Assembly: GCF_004345615.1 (NCBI RefSeq)
Contig: NZ_SLWK01000004.1
Location: 124,001-188,000 of the forward strand
DNA from: Natronoflexus pectinivorans
GTDB taxonomy: Bacteria; Bacteroidota; Bacteroidia; Bacteroidales; Marinilabiliaceae
DNA length: 64,000 bases
Direction: 5' to 3'
Both the position numbers and the translations under genes were made by a program. Numbering within the stretch: position 1 is the first letter of the stretch; every line of letters starts with the position of its first letter. A model generated the notes under the pieces. It had not been told where the DNA came from. It saw only the letters and a program-made list of their open reading frames with translations, and made no database searches. Of the stretch, positions 44,665-54,500 are shown piece after piece.

Positions 44665-45114
44665 ATGAAAGAAAAATTTCTGGTTCATACTATATTAACT
44701 CTCCTTTTAGGGACATTGGCTATTCAGGATGGATACAGCCAGAATTGTCGTGGATATGAGCGCAGATGCGATTCTGCACCAAGATATTTCCAGTCCAGTT
44801 CCTTATCACGAGCTGTTACCTTAAGAAAAGGAAGAAAGATTGTTATTAACCAAACTTTTTTTGGCAACCGGGAATATTTCATTTCAGTGTGCGGACACAA
44901 CAGGTTAGGAAAAATTCATTTCCGTCTCATCGCAGATGATGAAGATCAAACTATTCTTTACGATAATGCAGCCGATGATTTTAAAGAATCACAGCTATTT
45001 GTGATTCTGAATACCATGGCCGTTAAAGTTGAAATATCTGCCCCGCACTATTTTGACGATAGAGGATCAGAATGTGCCGGTGTTCGAATCTTCTATAATC
45101 AACAAAGAGATTAG
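44665..45114 (+). CDS. Small exported protein of unknown function
   Basis: A 149-residue protein with a clear signal peptide (1-25, ending GYSQ). The mature part has two close cysteines (NCRGYERRCDS), two more (SVCGH and SECAG), and a predominantly beta pattern (KIVINQTFFGNREYFISVCG, KIHFRLIADDED), consistent with a small disulphide-stabilised beta-sandwich. The spacing of 209 bases from the previous gene leaves operon membership open, but strand and order fit the kinase/response-regulator cluster. It is convergent with the treY-malQ gene across a repeat-filled spacer. Confidence 0.68.
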   Translation: MKEKFLVHTILTLLLGTLAIQDGYSQNCRGYERRCDSAPRYFQSSSLSRAVTLRKGRKIVINQTFFGNREYFISVCGHNRLGKIHFRLIADDEDQTILYDNAADDFKESQLFVILNTMAVKVEISAPHYFDDRGSECAGVRIFYNQQRD

Positions 45115-45289
45115 TGTTAAGTCAAATCTGAATTGTCTCCCTCTCTCGCCCCTAACCCCGTTCGACTGAGTGTTCGACTGAGTGTTCGACTGAGCTCACA
45201 CCGAAGTCTCACACCGAAGTCTCAAACTGAAGCCAGAGGGTGACGTCAAATGCACCTGATTAACCCGTAATTTTATGGTTGACTTGACA
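45115..45289. repeat. Short repeat element with imperfect terminal inverted repeats and two tandem arrays
   Basis: The whole spacer between two convergent stop codons is bounded by TGTTAAGTCAAA (45115-45126) and GTTGACTTGACA (45278-45289), inverted with 2 mismatches in 12. Inside are three 12-base units GTTCGACTGAG(T/C) (45160-45195) and three 13-base units of TCACACCGAAGTC type (45196-45234, the third diverged). It looks like a MITE-like or REP-derived insertion; a transcription-stop role is also possible. Confidence 0.55.
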
Positions 45290-48200
45290 TTAGTCCGTTC
45301 TTCCAAATGCCCAAAGACTTTCTCTGATGGTTTCAATGGTCTCCTTATCGTCCGGAAGATTTTTAAGTCTCCACATCCAATTTCCTTCTGCAACAGATGG
45401 TCGATTCATTTGGGCTTTAGCTCCGAGGCCCAAAATATCCTGCATTGGAACTATGGCCAGCCACGCTCTTGACGACCAAACCAAACGATTTATGATCTCA
45501 TGAGAATTTCTCCCGCGTGGTTTTACGCCCGTGTAAAACTGTAATCGCTTTTTACCCTCTTCCGAAAGTTCGTTTTTATACCAGCCTCGCACCGTATTGT
45601 TGTCATGCGTTCCGGTATACACAATACTGTTAAAACAGTAGTTATGCGGAGTGTGAACAGAAACCGGCATATCATCTCCAAAAGAGAATTGCAAAACATG
45701 CATTCCTGGCAGCTCAAATTCGTCCCGAAGTTCATACACTGATTTATCAATCTCGCCAAGGTCTTCGGCGACAAACGGCATTTTTGGGAAATGTTTTTTT
45801 AGAATAGTAAAGAACTCTTTACCGGGAGCTTTTTCCCATTTTCCATGGGCAGCGGTAGGTTCTCCGGCCATAACTTCCCAATAGGCATCAAATCCACGGA
45901 AATGATCCAGACGAACCAAATCGAATAATTCCAGATTCTTAGATATCCGATTAATCCACCACTTAAAATCCTGTTTTTTCATCACTTCCCAGTTGTAAAC
46001 AGGCATATTCCATAGCTGACCGGTTTCGCTGTAATAATCAGGTGGCACACCTGCAACTGCATATGGAGTTTTATCGGAATGCAATTTAAATAATTCAGGA
46101 TGACTCCAAACATCTGCATTGTCATAACTAACATAAATTGGAACATCGCCTATTATCTTAACTCCATGATAATTGGCATATCGCTTTAAAGCTTTCCATT
46201 GTTTATAGAAGAGATATTGTCTGAATTTCTCCAAATCAAGACGCTCTTTATAATCAGTAGAATATTGTTCCAGTATTTCAGGTACCCGAAGTACAATTTC
46301 CTGTGGCCATTCATTCCATGGCTTATCATTAAACAACTCCTTAAACAAAAGGAAAAGAGCATAATCGTGCAGCCAATAACTTTCTGCATTACAAAAATCT
46401 CGGAACTGAGCCAAAGGCTGTTCCAAAGCCTTTTGCCGAAACCGAAACCAGGCCTTGGTTGTAACCTCTTCGCGTATGGCCAGTGCATCTTCATAGTCGG
46501 AAGTATCGGATAAGCGTCTCTCCCATCGTTCCAGATCGTTGCTATAGATCAATCCTTCACTTGCCAAAACATCGGGGCTTATAAACTGAATATTTCCGGC
46601 AAATGCAGAGAGCGGACTGTACGGTGACCAACCTGCGCCAGGCGTTGTTTGAGTCAATGGCAGAATCTGCCAGTAACTATGACCTGAGGCCTTCAGGAAA
46701 TCGATAAATCTGTAGGCTTCGTGGCCAAAATCACCTGAACCATATTTCCCGGGTAATGATGAAATATGCAACAACACACCTGCTTTTCTTGAGGTCCCCC
46801 GCTTTTCAGCATGGAGAAGACCAACAGGGCCATGCTTAAACAACTCATTTAAAGAAACCGAACCTGACAAACTCATTGTGAGTCCTGAAAAAACATGATG
46901 CCAATCTTCCGGTGTATCATTAGGCAATATAACCTGAGTATCCTTCCAGTCAATACTTTCGGGATACAAAACCTCATCTCTTTTAAAAATTGAAGCCATG
47001 TATAAAGGCACAATTGTTAAAGCCCACGCATTACTCTGTTGTCTGGCAAAAGCCATTACATGCTTTTTGTATTTCCCTTTAACTTCGAGTGGCAGATAGG
47101 CACCTTCATTAAACAGTGCCTTATTTTCTTTTCTCAATTGCAACAATCTGTGAGTGAGCCAAAGCTTTATGCTGCCACTTTGCCTGTCGTTGAGCAGAGA
47201 TTGAAGAAACACTTCCGGATCTCTCATTTGGCGGTCAATCATTGACCGCAACAGAATGTGTCTGAGAGAATAGTCAACCGGGCGCCGGTTATCCGGATCT
47301 ACAAGGGAGAGATCCCATAGTTCAGTTCCCTGGTATATATCGGGAATTCCCGGACAGGTGCCTTTAAGCGCCAGTTGTGCCAAAGAGTTATTTATTCCAC
47401 ATGCGGCAATTTTATCCTGAAATGGCAAAAATGATTGAAGAAAACCATGTGCATCATCAAGAATCTTGTGAATAAAATCAATGACAGCTTCTTCCCACGA
47501 TTCATCGGGAGTACTCCAATTGGTATTTAACTTTGCCTCTCGAAGAGATTTGACCATGTACTCATCAAGCCGGCTAATGAAAAAAGATGTCACCTTTTGG
47601 TTAAAAGGCATCACACCAACCATGGTCTGATAAATAAAATACTCCTCAGATACAGATGGCACCTCCAGGCCTTTCATCTCCCTTTTAAAAGGTTTATTCA
47701 TCTTCATCCAGGCTGCAACCTGAGTCAGCCATTGTTCAGGCATTTCACTGATTACATTTAGCCTGGCTCTTACATCTTCGCCCCTTTTGGTATCGTGTGT
47801 AGAAGTGGTATTCATAGACAGCGGCCACGATTCACGACGCTTTTCCATTGCCTTGTGAAACTGCTCAATGGTAATTCCATGTGCATCTGGCGCATCACCA
47901 ACCTCGTTATGCGTTATGAAAGCGTTGTACCGGTACATGGTGGTATCTTCCACACCTTTAGCCATCAGCGGCCCGGTAAATTGCATGCAACGCATAAAAA
48001 AACGATTGGCAACCTGATTTTTAACCTCGTTGGCATCATCTCCTTCAAGAAACAGGGATTTCAGTATATCTAATGCTTCCTTTAACCCTGGGTTTTTATC
48101 TAAAGCACCGGTAAACATGCCTTCCACAATTTCCCTGTCTTTTTCCTCCAGAGGCAAATGCTCAGCATACAAGCGATACACCGGGGCTTCCATTAAAAAT

Positions 48201-49537
48201 GCACCAATGGCATCCCTGATAGAATTACGACCTAGTTGATCCAGTTTATCGTCATCAACCAAGCCACTGTTTATAAAGGTTTCCGTAAGATTATCCCATT
48301 CACCTCCCATGCGTTGACTGAGAATGAACGACTTGGCTTCTGAAATAATCTCGCGAGGCTCTTTATTATTATCTGTTATATAATTGTAAAACGATTGAAG
48401 CTTTTCATAATTCTCCTGTCTGGTCAACAGGTTGTTCACCAATCCCAGGAAATCGTATCCCGAAGTTCCCTGAACCGGCCAATTTGAGGGTAAATCTTCT
48501 CCTTCCTCGAGAATTTTTTCCACCACAAGATATTTATCGTCGCCAATTTGCTGTCGAAGCCGGTGCAAATATTCACCAGGGTTATATAATCCATCAATGT
48601 GATCAATCCTGAAACCGTCAATCCAACCCTTATGTTGCCAATACTCAATGATTTCATGATAGTAATCGAAAACGGATTTATCATTCATCCGTAAACAAAT
48701 CAAATCATTTACCGTGAAAAACCGACGGTAATTAATTCGTTTCTCGGTCTCTTTCCAGCAACACAGTTCGTAGTGTTGCTGATTGATTATCTCAGTAAGG
48801 AGTTGACTGTTGTTGGTGACATTTTTTGCAATTTGTTGCAAAAAATCTGATACATCACTGCTTTTTTCTGATAGTTGCGAAAGCTGCTCCTTAAATTTTG
48901 TCCACTCGTTATTCAAAAAATCTGATTCAGGTTCTGTCACTGATTTTGGGAATCTGCTCATTATTCGCCCAATGGATGTTGGCATGTCCCCGCCATCCAT
49001 CTTCATTAAATCAACAAAAGTTTTGTAGTTTACAGGAAAAAGATGTTCATGATATACAATGGAAAACCGATGGTTTTTCCATTGCAAAGACAAATCCCCG
49101 CTATTTATGGCATCTTCAATGCTCTGTCCTAACACCGGAATCATCAACTTCCCTTCGCATAAGGGGTGATTCCAATCAATGTCAAAAAAGGATGCATAAA
49201 GTGACTTCTCCCCATTCTCCCAAACATCCCAAATCCACTTGTTGTGATGATTGTACCCCATGTGATTGGGTACAATATCCTGTATCCAACCGATTCTTCT
49301 CTTTTTTAATGATGATGAAAGAGACCTGAACTCCTTTTCGTCTCCCAATTCGGGATTAACCCTGTGAGGGTTTACCACATCATAACCATGCAAACTGTCG
49401 GGCGTGGCCTCAAAAACAGGCGCCGCATAAACCGAACCAATGCCTAAAAGATTATAATACTCAACCTGCTCTTTGGCGTCGGCAAAAGAGAAGTTTTTAT
49501 TGAACTGAATTCTATAAGTTGATATGGGATTTTGCAT
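45290..49537 (-). CDS. Fused malto-oligosyltrehalose synthase and 4-alpha-glucanotransferase (TreY-MalQ)
   Basis: A 1415-residue two-enzyme fusion in one continuous frame. Residues 1-about 900 are TreY, which turns the reducing-end bond of a maltodextrin into an alpha,alpha-1,1 (trehalose) bond: YRIQFNKNFSF start, DIVPNHMGYN, DGFRIDHIDGLYNP with catalytic Asp, YLVVEKILE with catalytic Glu and STHDTKRGEDVRARL. From about 915 MalQ begins (GVLLHISSLPGKYGSGDFG), with DVPIYVSYDNADVW, the nucleophile in VRLDHFRGFDAYW, FVAEDLGEI and YTGTHDNNTVRGW. Both active sites look intact. It starts 51 bases after treZ, the next enzyme in the route. The fusion would let short glucans left after trehalose release be re-elongated in place (inference). 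Confidence 0.95.
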   Translation of the reverse strand: MQNPISTYRIQFNKNFSFADAKEQVEYYNLLGIGSVYAAPVFEATPDSLHGYDVVNPHRVNPELGDEKEFRSLSSSLKKRRIGWIQDIVPNHMGYNHHNKWIWDVWENGEKSLYASFFDIDWNHPLCEGKLMIPVLGQSIEDAINSGDLSLQWKNHRFSIVYHEHLFPVNYKTFVDLMKMDGGDMPTSIGRIMSRFPKSVTEPESDFLNNEWTKFKEQLSQLSEKSSDVSDFLQQIAKNVTNNSQLLTEIINQQHYELCCWKETEKRINYRRFFTVNDLICLRMNDKSVFDYYHEIIEYWQHKGWIDGFRIDHIDGLYNPGEYLHRLRQQIGDDKYLVVEKILEEGEDLPSNWPVQGTSGYDFLGLVNNLLTRQENYEKLQSFYNYITDNNKEPREIISEAKSFILSQRMGGEWDNLTETFINSGLVDDDKLDQLGRNSIRDAIGAFLMEAPVYRLYAEHLPLEEKDREIVEGMFTGALDKNPGLKEALDILKSLFLEGDDANEVKNQVANRFFMRCMQFTGPLMAKGVEDTTMYRYNAFITHNEVGDAPDAHGITIEQFHKAMEKRRESWPLSMNTTSTHDTKRGEDVRARLNVISEMPEQWLTQVAAWMKMNKPFKREMKGLEVPSVSEEYFIYQTMVGVMPFNQKVTSFFISRLDEYMVKSLREAKLNTNWSTPDESWEEAVIDFIHKILDDAHGFLQSFLPFQDKIAACGINNSLAQLALKGTCPGIPDIYQGTELWDLSLVDPDNRRPVDYSLRHILLRSMIDRQMRDPEVFLQSLLNDRQSGSIKLWLTHRLLQLRKENKALFNEGAYLPLEVKGKYKKHVMAFARQQSNAWALTIVPLYMASIFKRDEVLYPESIDWKDTQVILPNDTPEDWHHVFSGLTMSLSGSVSLNELFKHGPVGLLHAEKRGTSRKAGVLLHISSLPGKYGSGDFGHEAYRFIDFLKASGHSYWQILPLTQTTPGAGWSPYSPLSAFAGNIQFISPDVLASEGLIYSNDLERWERRLSDTSDYEDALAIREEVTTKAWFRFRQKALEQPLAQFRDFCNAESYWLHDYALFLLFKELFNDKPWNEWPQEIVLRVPEILEQYSTDYKERLDLEKFRQYLFYKQWKALKRYANYHGVKIIGDVPIYVSYDNADVWSHPELFKLHSDKTPYAVAGVPPDYYSETGQLWNMPVYNWEVMKKQDFKWWINRISKNLELFDLVRLDHFRGFDAYWEVMAGEPTAAHGKWEKAPGKEFFTILKKHFPKMPFVAEDLGEIDKSVYELRDEFELPGMHVLQFSFGDDMPVSVHTPHNYCFNSIVYTGTHDNNTVRGWYKNELSEEGKKRLQFYTGVKPRGRNSHEIINRLVWSSRAWLAIVPMQDILGLGAKAQMNRPSVAEGNWMWRLKNLPDDKETIETIRESLWAFGRTD

Positions 49538-49588
49538 GGCTTTTATCTATTTTAGGATAAAGATAAAAAGATTTTAAAACCATTCATT

Positions 49589-51454
49589 TCACCCGGTTCT
49601 ATTTTTTGAATTATATTCACGTATAACGCAAAATGAAAATCCCGGAAGGTTCAATTCATACCCTTTCGGGGTATGAATTAATGCTTCATTTTGACTCCCC
49701 CCCCATTGCTCCGATGACGAGCAGAATACCATACTTTGAAGATTCACCTTTTCTCCCAAAACTTTTTTAACTCTGTCTTTAGAAAAATTATAGTATATAT
49801 CAAGTCCTGATATGGTTTTATTCTTTTTTAGGATGACCAATTGTCCCTCACTTGAGACCTCTATATTTTCGCGCGAAAAACGGGGAGAAAAGTCAAAATC
49901 GGATCTCCTTAACTTTATCAAGGCTTTATAAAAACGATGCAACAACCGTTGTTTTTTATTAACTTGGCTCCAATTAGTTAATTTTGAACGATTAAAAGTA
50001 TCTTCTGCCTGCGTATCGGAGATTTTTTTATCGCCGCTCATAAACTCTTTAAATTCGTTGGCTCTCCCTTTTCTTACAGTTTCAATCAATTCTTTGTCGC
50101 CATGATGCGTGAAATACAAAAACGGTGCATTTTCTCCATACTCCTCTCCCATAAATATTAAAGGAACGTAAGGCGATAGAATTGTGAACCCGGCAATCAA
50201 TTTAAGTTTTTCAAAACCAACCAGATGGCTTAACCGATCACCATTCATGCGATTGCCAATTTGATCGTGGTTTTGAGAAAAAACCACGAATTTTGAGCCG
50301 CATTGTCCATTGGTTTTACTTCCGAAAAACTTGTCTCTGTGACGGGAATAATTTCCATCATACACATAGGCATTTTTAAGGGTTTTCACCAATGGTTCTA
50401 CTCCACCAAAATCGGAATAGTAGCCATTTTGCTCTCCGGTTACCATGCTATGCAAAGCATGGTGAAACTCATCGCTCCATTGCGCATTTAATGCGTACCC
50501 CCCGGATTGAACAGGATTTATGTATCTCACATCATTCAAATCGCATTCGCCTATCAAAAAATGATTCTTCCCTGTTTTTCTGTTTAAATTCTCAACCTCA
50601 CTATTTAATTCCTGAAGGAAATGCAACGCCCCAAAATCCTTAATTGCATGAACGGCATCAAGTCGCAATCCATCAATATGAAAATCGCGCATCCACATCA
50701 GCGCATTCTGTATAAAGAAATGGCGCACTCCATGCGAGCCGGCATCGTCGAAATTAATGGCATCGCCCCATGGAGTTTTATATTTTTGAGTAAAATATGG
50801 ACCAAAACATCCAAGATAATTTCCTTCAGGTCCCATGTGGTTATAAACCACATCCAGAATAACTGCAATTCCTTTGTTGTGACAGGCATTTACCAGTTTC
50901 TGCAACTCTGAAGCACCTCCATAACTGTTTTGCACGGCAAAGGGAAAAACTCCGTCATAACCCCAATTACGTTCTCCGGGAAACTGAGCAACGGGCATGA
51001 GTTCAATGGCATTCACTCCTAAATCAACCAAATAATCCAACTTTTCAACCACTCCAATAAAATCACCTGTTTTGGAAAATGTTCCTACGTGGAGTTCATA
51101 AATAATCATATCACCTAATTCAGCACCTTTCCAGGAAGAATCAGACCAAGAGAACTTAGATATATCTAGAATACGAGAAAAACCATGGACTCCTTCCGGT
51201 TGGCAAAGAGATGCAGGATCGGGAAATTGCTCTTTACCGTTTATCCGGATTTTATATAAGTCCCTATCGGTCAGACCGGACTTTTCTTTTCCCCAATAAC
51301 CAAAGCTACCTTTCTCTAACGATACTACAATATTCTTGTCAGTAACAATCTCAACCGAATTGGCATCAGGAGCCCACACAAGTGCCGACGAGATTCCATT
51401 TCCAATCGAAACCCCGGGTCTCGCCAATGGATATGATTCTTTTGTAATCTCCAT
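49589..51454 (-). CDS. treZ: Malto-oligosyltrehalose trehalohydrolase
   Basis: Cytoplasmic GH13 enzyme of 621 residues that cleaves trehalose from maltooligosyl-trehalose. It has an N-terminal carbohydrate-binding-like domain (about 1-100), then the barrel: YELHVGTFSKTGDF, ELMPVAQFPGERNWGYDGVF, DVVYNHMGPEGNYLG, the nucleophile Asp in GLRLDAVHAI, the acid Glu in FLIGECDLND and FSQNHDQIGNR with the third acidic residue. The GTFSKTGDF and GERNWGYD segments separate TreZ from glycogen branching enzyme. It lies between glgX and treY-malQ in the same orientation. The start is ATG at 51454; 182 bases separate it from glgX, including the dispersed repeat copy. Confidence 0.93.
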   Translation of the reverse strand: MEITKESYPLARPGVSIGNGISSALVWAPDANSVEIVTDKNIVVSLEKGSFGYWGKEKSGLTDRDLYKIRINGKEQFPDPASLCQPEGVHGFSRILDISKFSWSDSSWKGAELGDMIIYELHVGTFSKTGDFIGVVEKLDYLVDLGVNAIELMPVAQFPGERNWGYDGVFPFAVQNSYGGASELQKLVNACHNKGIAVILDVVYNHMGPEGNYLGCFGPYFTQKYKTPWGDAINFDDAGSHGVRHFFIQNALMWMRDFHIDGLRLDAVHAIKDFGALHFLQELNSEVENLNRKTGKNHFLIGECDLNDVRYINPVQSGGYALNAQWSDEFHHALHSMVTGEQNGYYSDFGGVEPLVKTLKNAYVYDGNYSRHRDKFFGSKTNGQCGSKFVVFSQNHDQIGNRMNGDRLSHLVGFEKLKLIAGFTILSPYVPLIFMGEEYGENAPFLYFTHHGDKELIETVRKGRANEFKEFMSGDKKISDTQAEDTFNRSKLTNWSQVNKKQRLLHRFYKALIKLRRSDFDFSPRFSRENIEVSSEGQLVILKKNKTISGLDIYYNFSKDRVKKVLGEKVNLQSMVFCSSSEQWGGSQNEALIHTPKGYELNLPGFSFCVIREYNSKNRTG

Positions 51455-51478
51455 GAAAGCATTTTTTAATCTGTTTAA

Positions 51479-51521
51479 TCTAAATAGATCATCAGACTTT
51501 TCCCGAGATATTCGGGATTAG
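51479..51521. repeat. Dispersed 43-base repeat, copy 2
   Basis: Matches 38464-38506 with 3 differences in 43 bases; the hairpin core here is CCCGAGATATTCGGG. It lies about 25 bases upstream of the treZ start in the glgX-treZ spacer, so it would be within the transcript if the three genes are one operon. Confidence 0.65.
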
Positions 51522-51636
51522 GCAGATAAAAAAGATCCATAAGAATAGTTCTCTCTTTACATTCTTGTCTATCCGTCTATAAATCTTAAATCTAAAAATC
51601 TTTCGAATTAGTTCCAATTAAAGTTTAACCAGTCTC

Positions 51637-53766
51637 TTAAAGTGGATGACAAAATAAGACAACGGATCTTCCCTGTACAACAATTTCGCTTCCTGATTTA
51701 TGACTTAAGCCATCACCATTTTCATCAAAAAAAGCGTCATAAGTATCCATCACTTTCAGCCAGCTATCGCCCCATTTTTCAGTTGGCAGATTAAAGGTCA
51801 ATGGCTCATGGTATGAGTTAAACATGAGATAAAAACTGTCGTCCACCACTTTCTCGCCGGTTTTGGATTTTGCACGCACTCCATAACCTGAAAGAAAAAC
51901 AGCCAGAGATTTTGCATAAGATGAATTCCAGTGCTCATCGCTCATCTCTATGCCATTGGGGGTAAACCATTCAATATCTGTTACATCTTTGCCTTTTATG
52001 GGTTGATATTTAAACCATTGACGACGGCAAAAAACCGGATGTTTTTTGCGATAATGAATTAGTCTGGAGGTAAATGAGAGTAAATCCTTATCCATTTTAT
52101 CCCAGTTAATCCAACTCAACTCATTATCCTGACAATAGGCATTGTTGTTTCCGTGTTGAGTGCGTCCTAACTCATCTCCGGCCACTAACATAGGCACGCC
52201 TTGCGATAAAAACAGGGTTGCTAAAAAGTTACGCACCTGTAGTTTTCGTAAGTTATTGATGTTTATATCATCTGTTGGCCCCTCAACACCGCAATTCCAT
52301 GACCGGTTATGACTCTCGCCATCGTTATTATTTTCACCATTTGCCATGTTATGCTTTTCATTATAAGAGACCAAATCCAATAGCGTAAATCCATCGTGAG
52401 CTGTAATAAAATTGATGCTGGCTGTTGGTGTTCGCCAATTGTCAAAATAGAGATCGGAACTGCCTGTCAACCGATTGGCAAACTCAGGCAGCATTTCGTT
52501 TTCTCCCTTCCAGAAATCCCTCATACAATCACGATATTGAGCATTCCACTCCATCCATCCCGCCGGAAAGTTACCCACATGATAGCCGTCTTCACCCAAA
52601 TCCCAGGGTTCGGCAATCAGTTTCACCTGCGATAAGACAGGATCCTGATGTAACACATCAAAAAACGACCCCCATTTATCCACATCATCAAATTCACGAG
52701 CCAAAACCGGAGCCAGATCAAACCTAAAACCATCGACATGCATCTCCAGAACCCAATAGCGCAAGCTATCCATGATGACCCTTAAAATATTAGGATGAAC
52801 TGTATTTAAGGTATTTCCGGTTCCAGTGTAATCCATATAGTAACGCGGTTTTTCTTCAATGAGGCGGTAGTATGAAACATTGTCAATTCCACGAAAACTC
52901 AACGTTGGCCCGGTGTGACTTCCTTCACCGGTGTGGTTATAAACCACATCGAGAATCACTTCTAACCCGGCAGCATGAAGATCCTTCACCATCTGCTTAA
53001 ACTCCCAAACCTGTTCGCCTTTCATTCCCGAAGCTGAATATCTGGCATCGGGAGCAAAAAAACCGATGGTATTATATCCCCAGTAATTGGTTAAACCTTG
53101 CTCCACCAAATGGCGATCGGCCACAAATTGATGCACAGGCAACAGCTCCACTGCATTTATCCCCAACTCCTTAAAATATCGAATGGATTCCGGATGTCCC
53201 ACCCCGGCATATGTTCCTCTCAGTTTTTCAGGAATTTTATCTGATAGTTTGGAAAACCCTTTCACGTGCATCTCATAAATAATGGTTTCGTGAAGAGGAA
53301 TTTTGGGAGAACGGTCGTTCTCCCAATTAAAATCATCATCAATCACAATTGACTTTGGAATATAAGGTGCGCTATCAGCAATGCTGAAAGAAAGATCCTT
53401 TTTCTTATGCCCAAATTCATAACCGAACAACGCATCATTCCAATTTATGACACCATCAATGGCTTTTGCGTAAGGATCAAGCAAAAGCTTATTGGGATTG
53501 AACCTGTGACCGGCTTTTGGCTCATAATTTCCATGAATCCGAAATCCATAACGTTGCCCCGGTTTGATACCTGGTAAATAAACATGCCAATGATTATGGG
53601 TTCGTTCAACTACTTTTATTCTGATTTCCTTATCGGCAGCATCAAAAAGAGATAACTCCACTCCATGTGCATGATCAGCAAAAAGAGCAAAGTTTACCCC
53701 TTCGCCATCATAAGTTGCTCCAAGGGGATAAGGCTTTCCCGGCCATATTTGAATATCATCTGACAT
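51637..53766 (-). CDS. glgX: Glycogen debranching enzyme (GlgX/TreX-type isoamylase)
   Basis: Cytoplasmic GH13 enzyme of 709 residues that hydrolyses alpha-1,6 branches of glycogen to give linear maltodextrins for TreY. An N-terminal CBM48-type domain (about 8-105, GKPYPLGATYDGEGVNFALF) is followed by the catalytic barrel with YEMHVKGFSK, DVVYNHTGEGSHTGPTLSFRG, the nucleophile Asp in GFRFDLAPVLA, the Glu in KLIAEPWDLGEDGYHVGNFP and FITAHDGFTLLDLVSYN, and a C-terminal beta domain. It is first in the glgX-treZ-treY-malQ series, matching the TreX-TreZ-TreY order of known trehalose operons. Its upstream region (53767-54153) is AT-rich with no recognised promoter. Confidence 0.95.
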   Translation of the reverse strand: MSDDIQIWPGKPYPLGATYDGEGVNFALFADHAHGVELSLFDAADKEIRIKVVERTHNHWHVYLPGIKPGQRYGFRIHGNYEPKAGHRFNPNKLLLDPYAKAIDGVINWNDALFGYEFGHKKKDLSFSIADSAPYIPKSIVIDDDFNWENDRSPKIPLHETIIYEMHVKGFSKLSDKIPEKLRGTYAGVGHPESIRYFKELGINAVELLPVHQFVADRHLVEQGLTNYWGYNTIGFFAPDARYSASGMKGEQVWEFKQMVKDLHAAGLEVILDVVYNHTGEGSHTGPTLSFRGIDNVSYYRLIEEKPRYYMDYTGTGNTLNTVHPNILRVIMDSLRYWVLEMHVDGFRFDLAPVLAREFDDVDKWGSFFDVLHQDPVLSQVKLIAEPWDLGEDGYHVGNFPAGWMEWNAQYRDCMRDFWKGENEMLPEFANRLTGSSDLYFDNWRTPTASINFITAHDGFTLLDLVSYNEKHNMANGENNNDGESHNRSWNCGVEGPTDDININNLRKLQVRNFLATLFLSQGVPMLVAGDELGRTQHGNNNAYCQDNELSWINWDKMDKDLLSFTSRLIHYRKKHPVFCRRQWFKYQPIKGKDVTDIEWFTPNGIEMSDEHWNSSYAKSLAVFLSGYGVRAKSKTGEKVVDDSFYLMFNSYHEPLTFNLPTEKWGDSWLKVMDTYDAFFDENGDGLSHKSGSEIVVQGRSVVLFCHPL

Positions 53767-54153
53767 ATTGAATGGTTTAAAGAAGAGAAAAAGTAGAGAT
53801 TAAGAGTTTCCCGTAGATCAAATGCCGGTTAATGAAAGAAACTTGTTGATTAATAGCATTTTTTTGCATTCGATATGAAAATCAAACCTCTCGTGTCTTT
53901 TAATTTATCGGAAATCAAGATTAGATTCTTATAAATAAATGCATTTTAAAGCAAAAACATGACAAAATCAAGTTGACCGATGTTTAATTTAGGATAAAAT
54001 CACTATAGTCCGAATATTTTATAACCAAGATCTTTATTACGTGACAATTATGACAAAACATCTTAATAGCGGGAAATAACGATTTGAATAATGATGCTTT
54101 TCAAAACACAATGAATATAGAAAAAAAATCACTACTGACCGACTAATTATTAT

Positions 54154-54290
54154 AGATTTCTCACTCTGCTCGAAATGACAAAACTTTCAGGAGGTCAAAG
54201 CGGGAGAAGGGGTTATTGCGGCGGCGCCGCAATAACCCCTTCTCCGCTCACAACGTAACAGCTTGTCATTTCGAGCGAAGCAAGAAATAT
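54154..54290. repeat. Nested inverted-repeat element (MITE- or REP-like)
   Basis: Outer arms GCTCGAAATGACA (54168-54180) and TGTCATTTCGAGC (54264-54276) are perfect 13-base inverted repeats, with imperfect extension outward through ATTTCT and AGAAAT to 54154 and 54290. Nested inside is a perfect 19-base stem (54204-54222 with 54226-54244) with 3-base loop and GC-rich tip, far from the local base composition. The remaining parts of the 53767-54500 spacer are AT-rich without other structure. Confidence 0.75.
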
Positions 54291-54500
54291 ATTATATGAA
54301 TATTATTAAAAAAAATCTTAGTCGGACAGCAGTGTTAAAATCATTAATAAATTTTCACTCTCAATTCTACTCTATCCAAGTTTTTTCTATATTTACGAAC
54401 GAAACATATTAAACTCAGAATGATTTACCCAAATTAAGCGAATATACAGTCATACCGATTGATACAATAAACATTTTCAAACCTTAACAATTCTAACTCA

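Noticed and set aside
45290-49537. Frameshift or misassembly as the cause of the TreY-MalQ fusion
   Set aside because: The frame is continuous, all motifs of both enzymes are in order, and no stop or start signal is seen at the junction; kept as a fusion, with the check noted in the findings.
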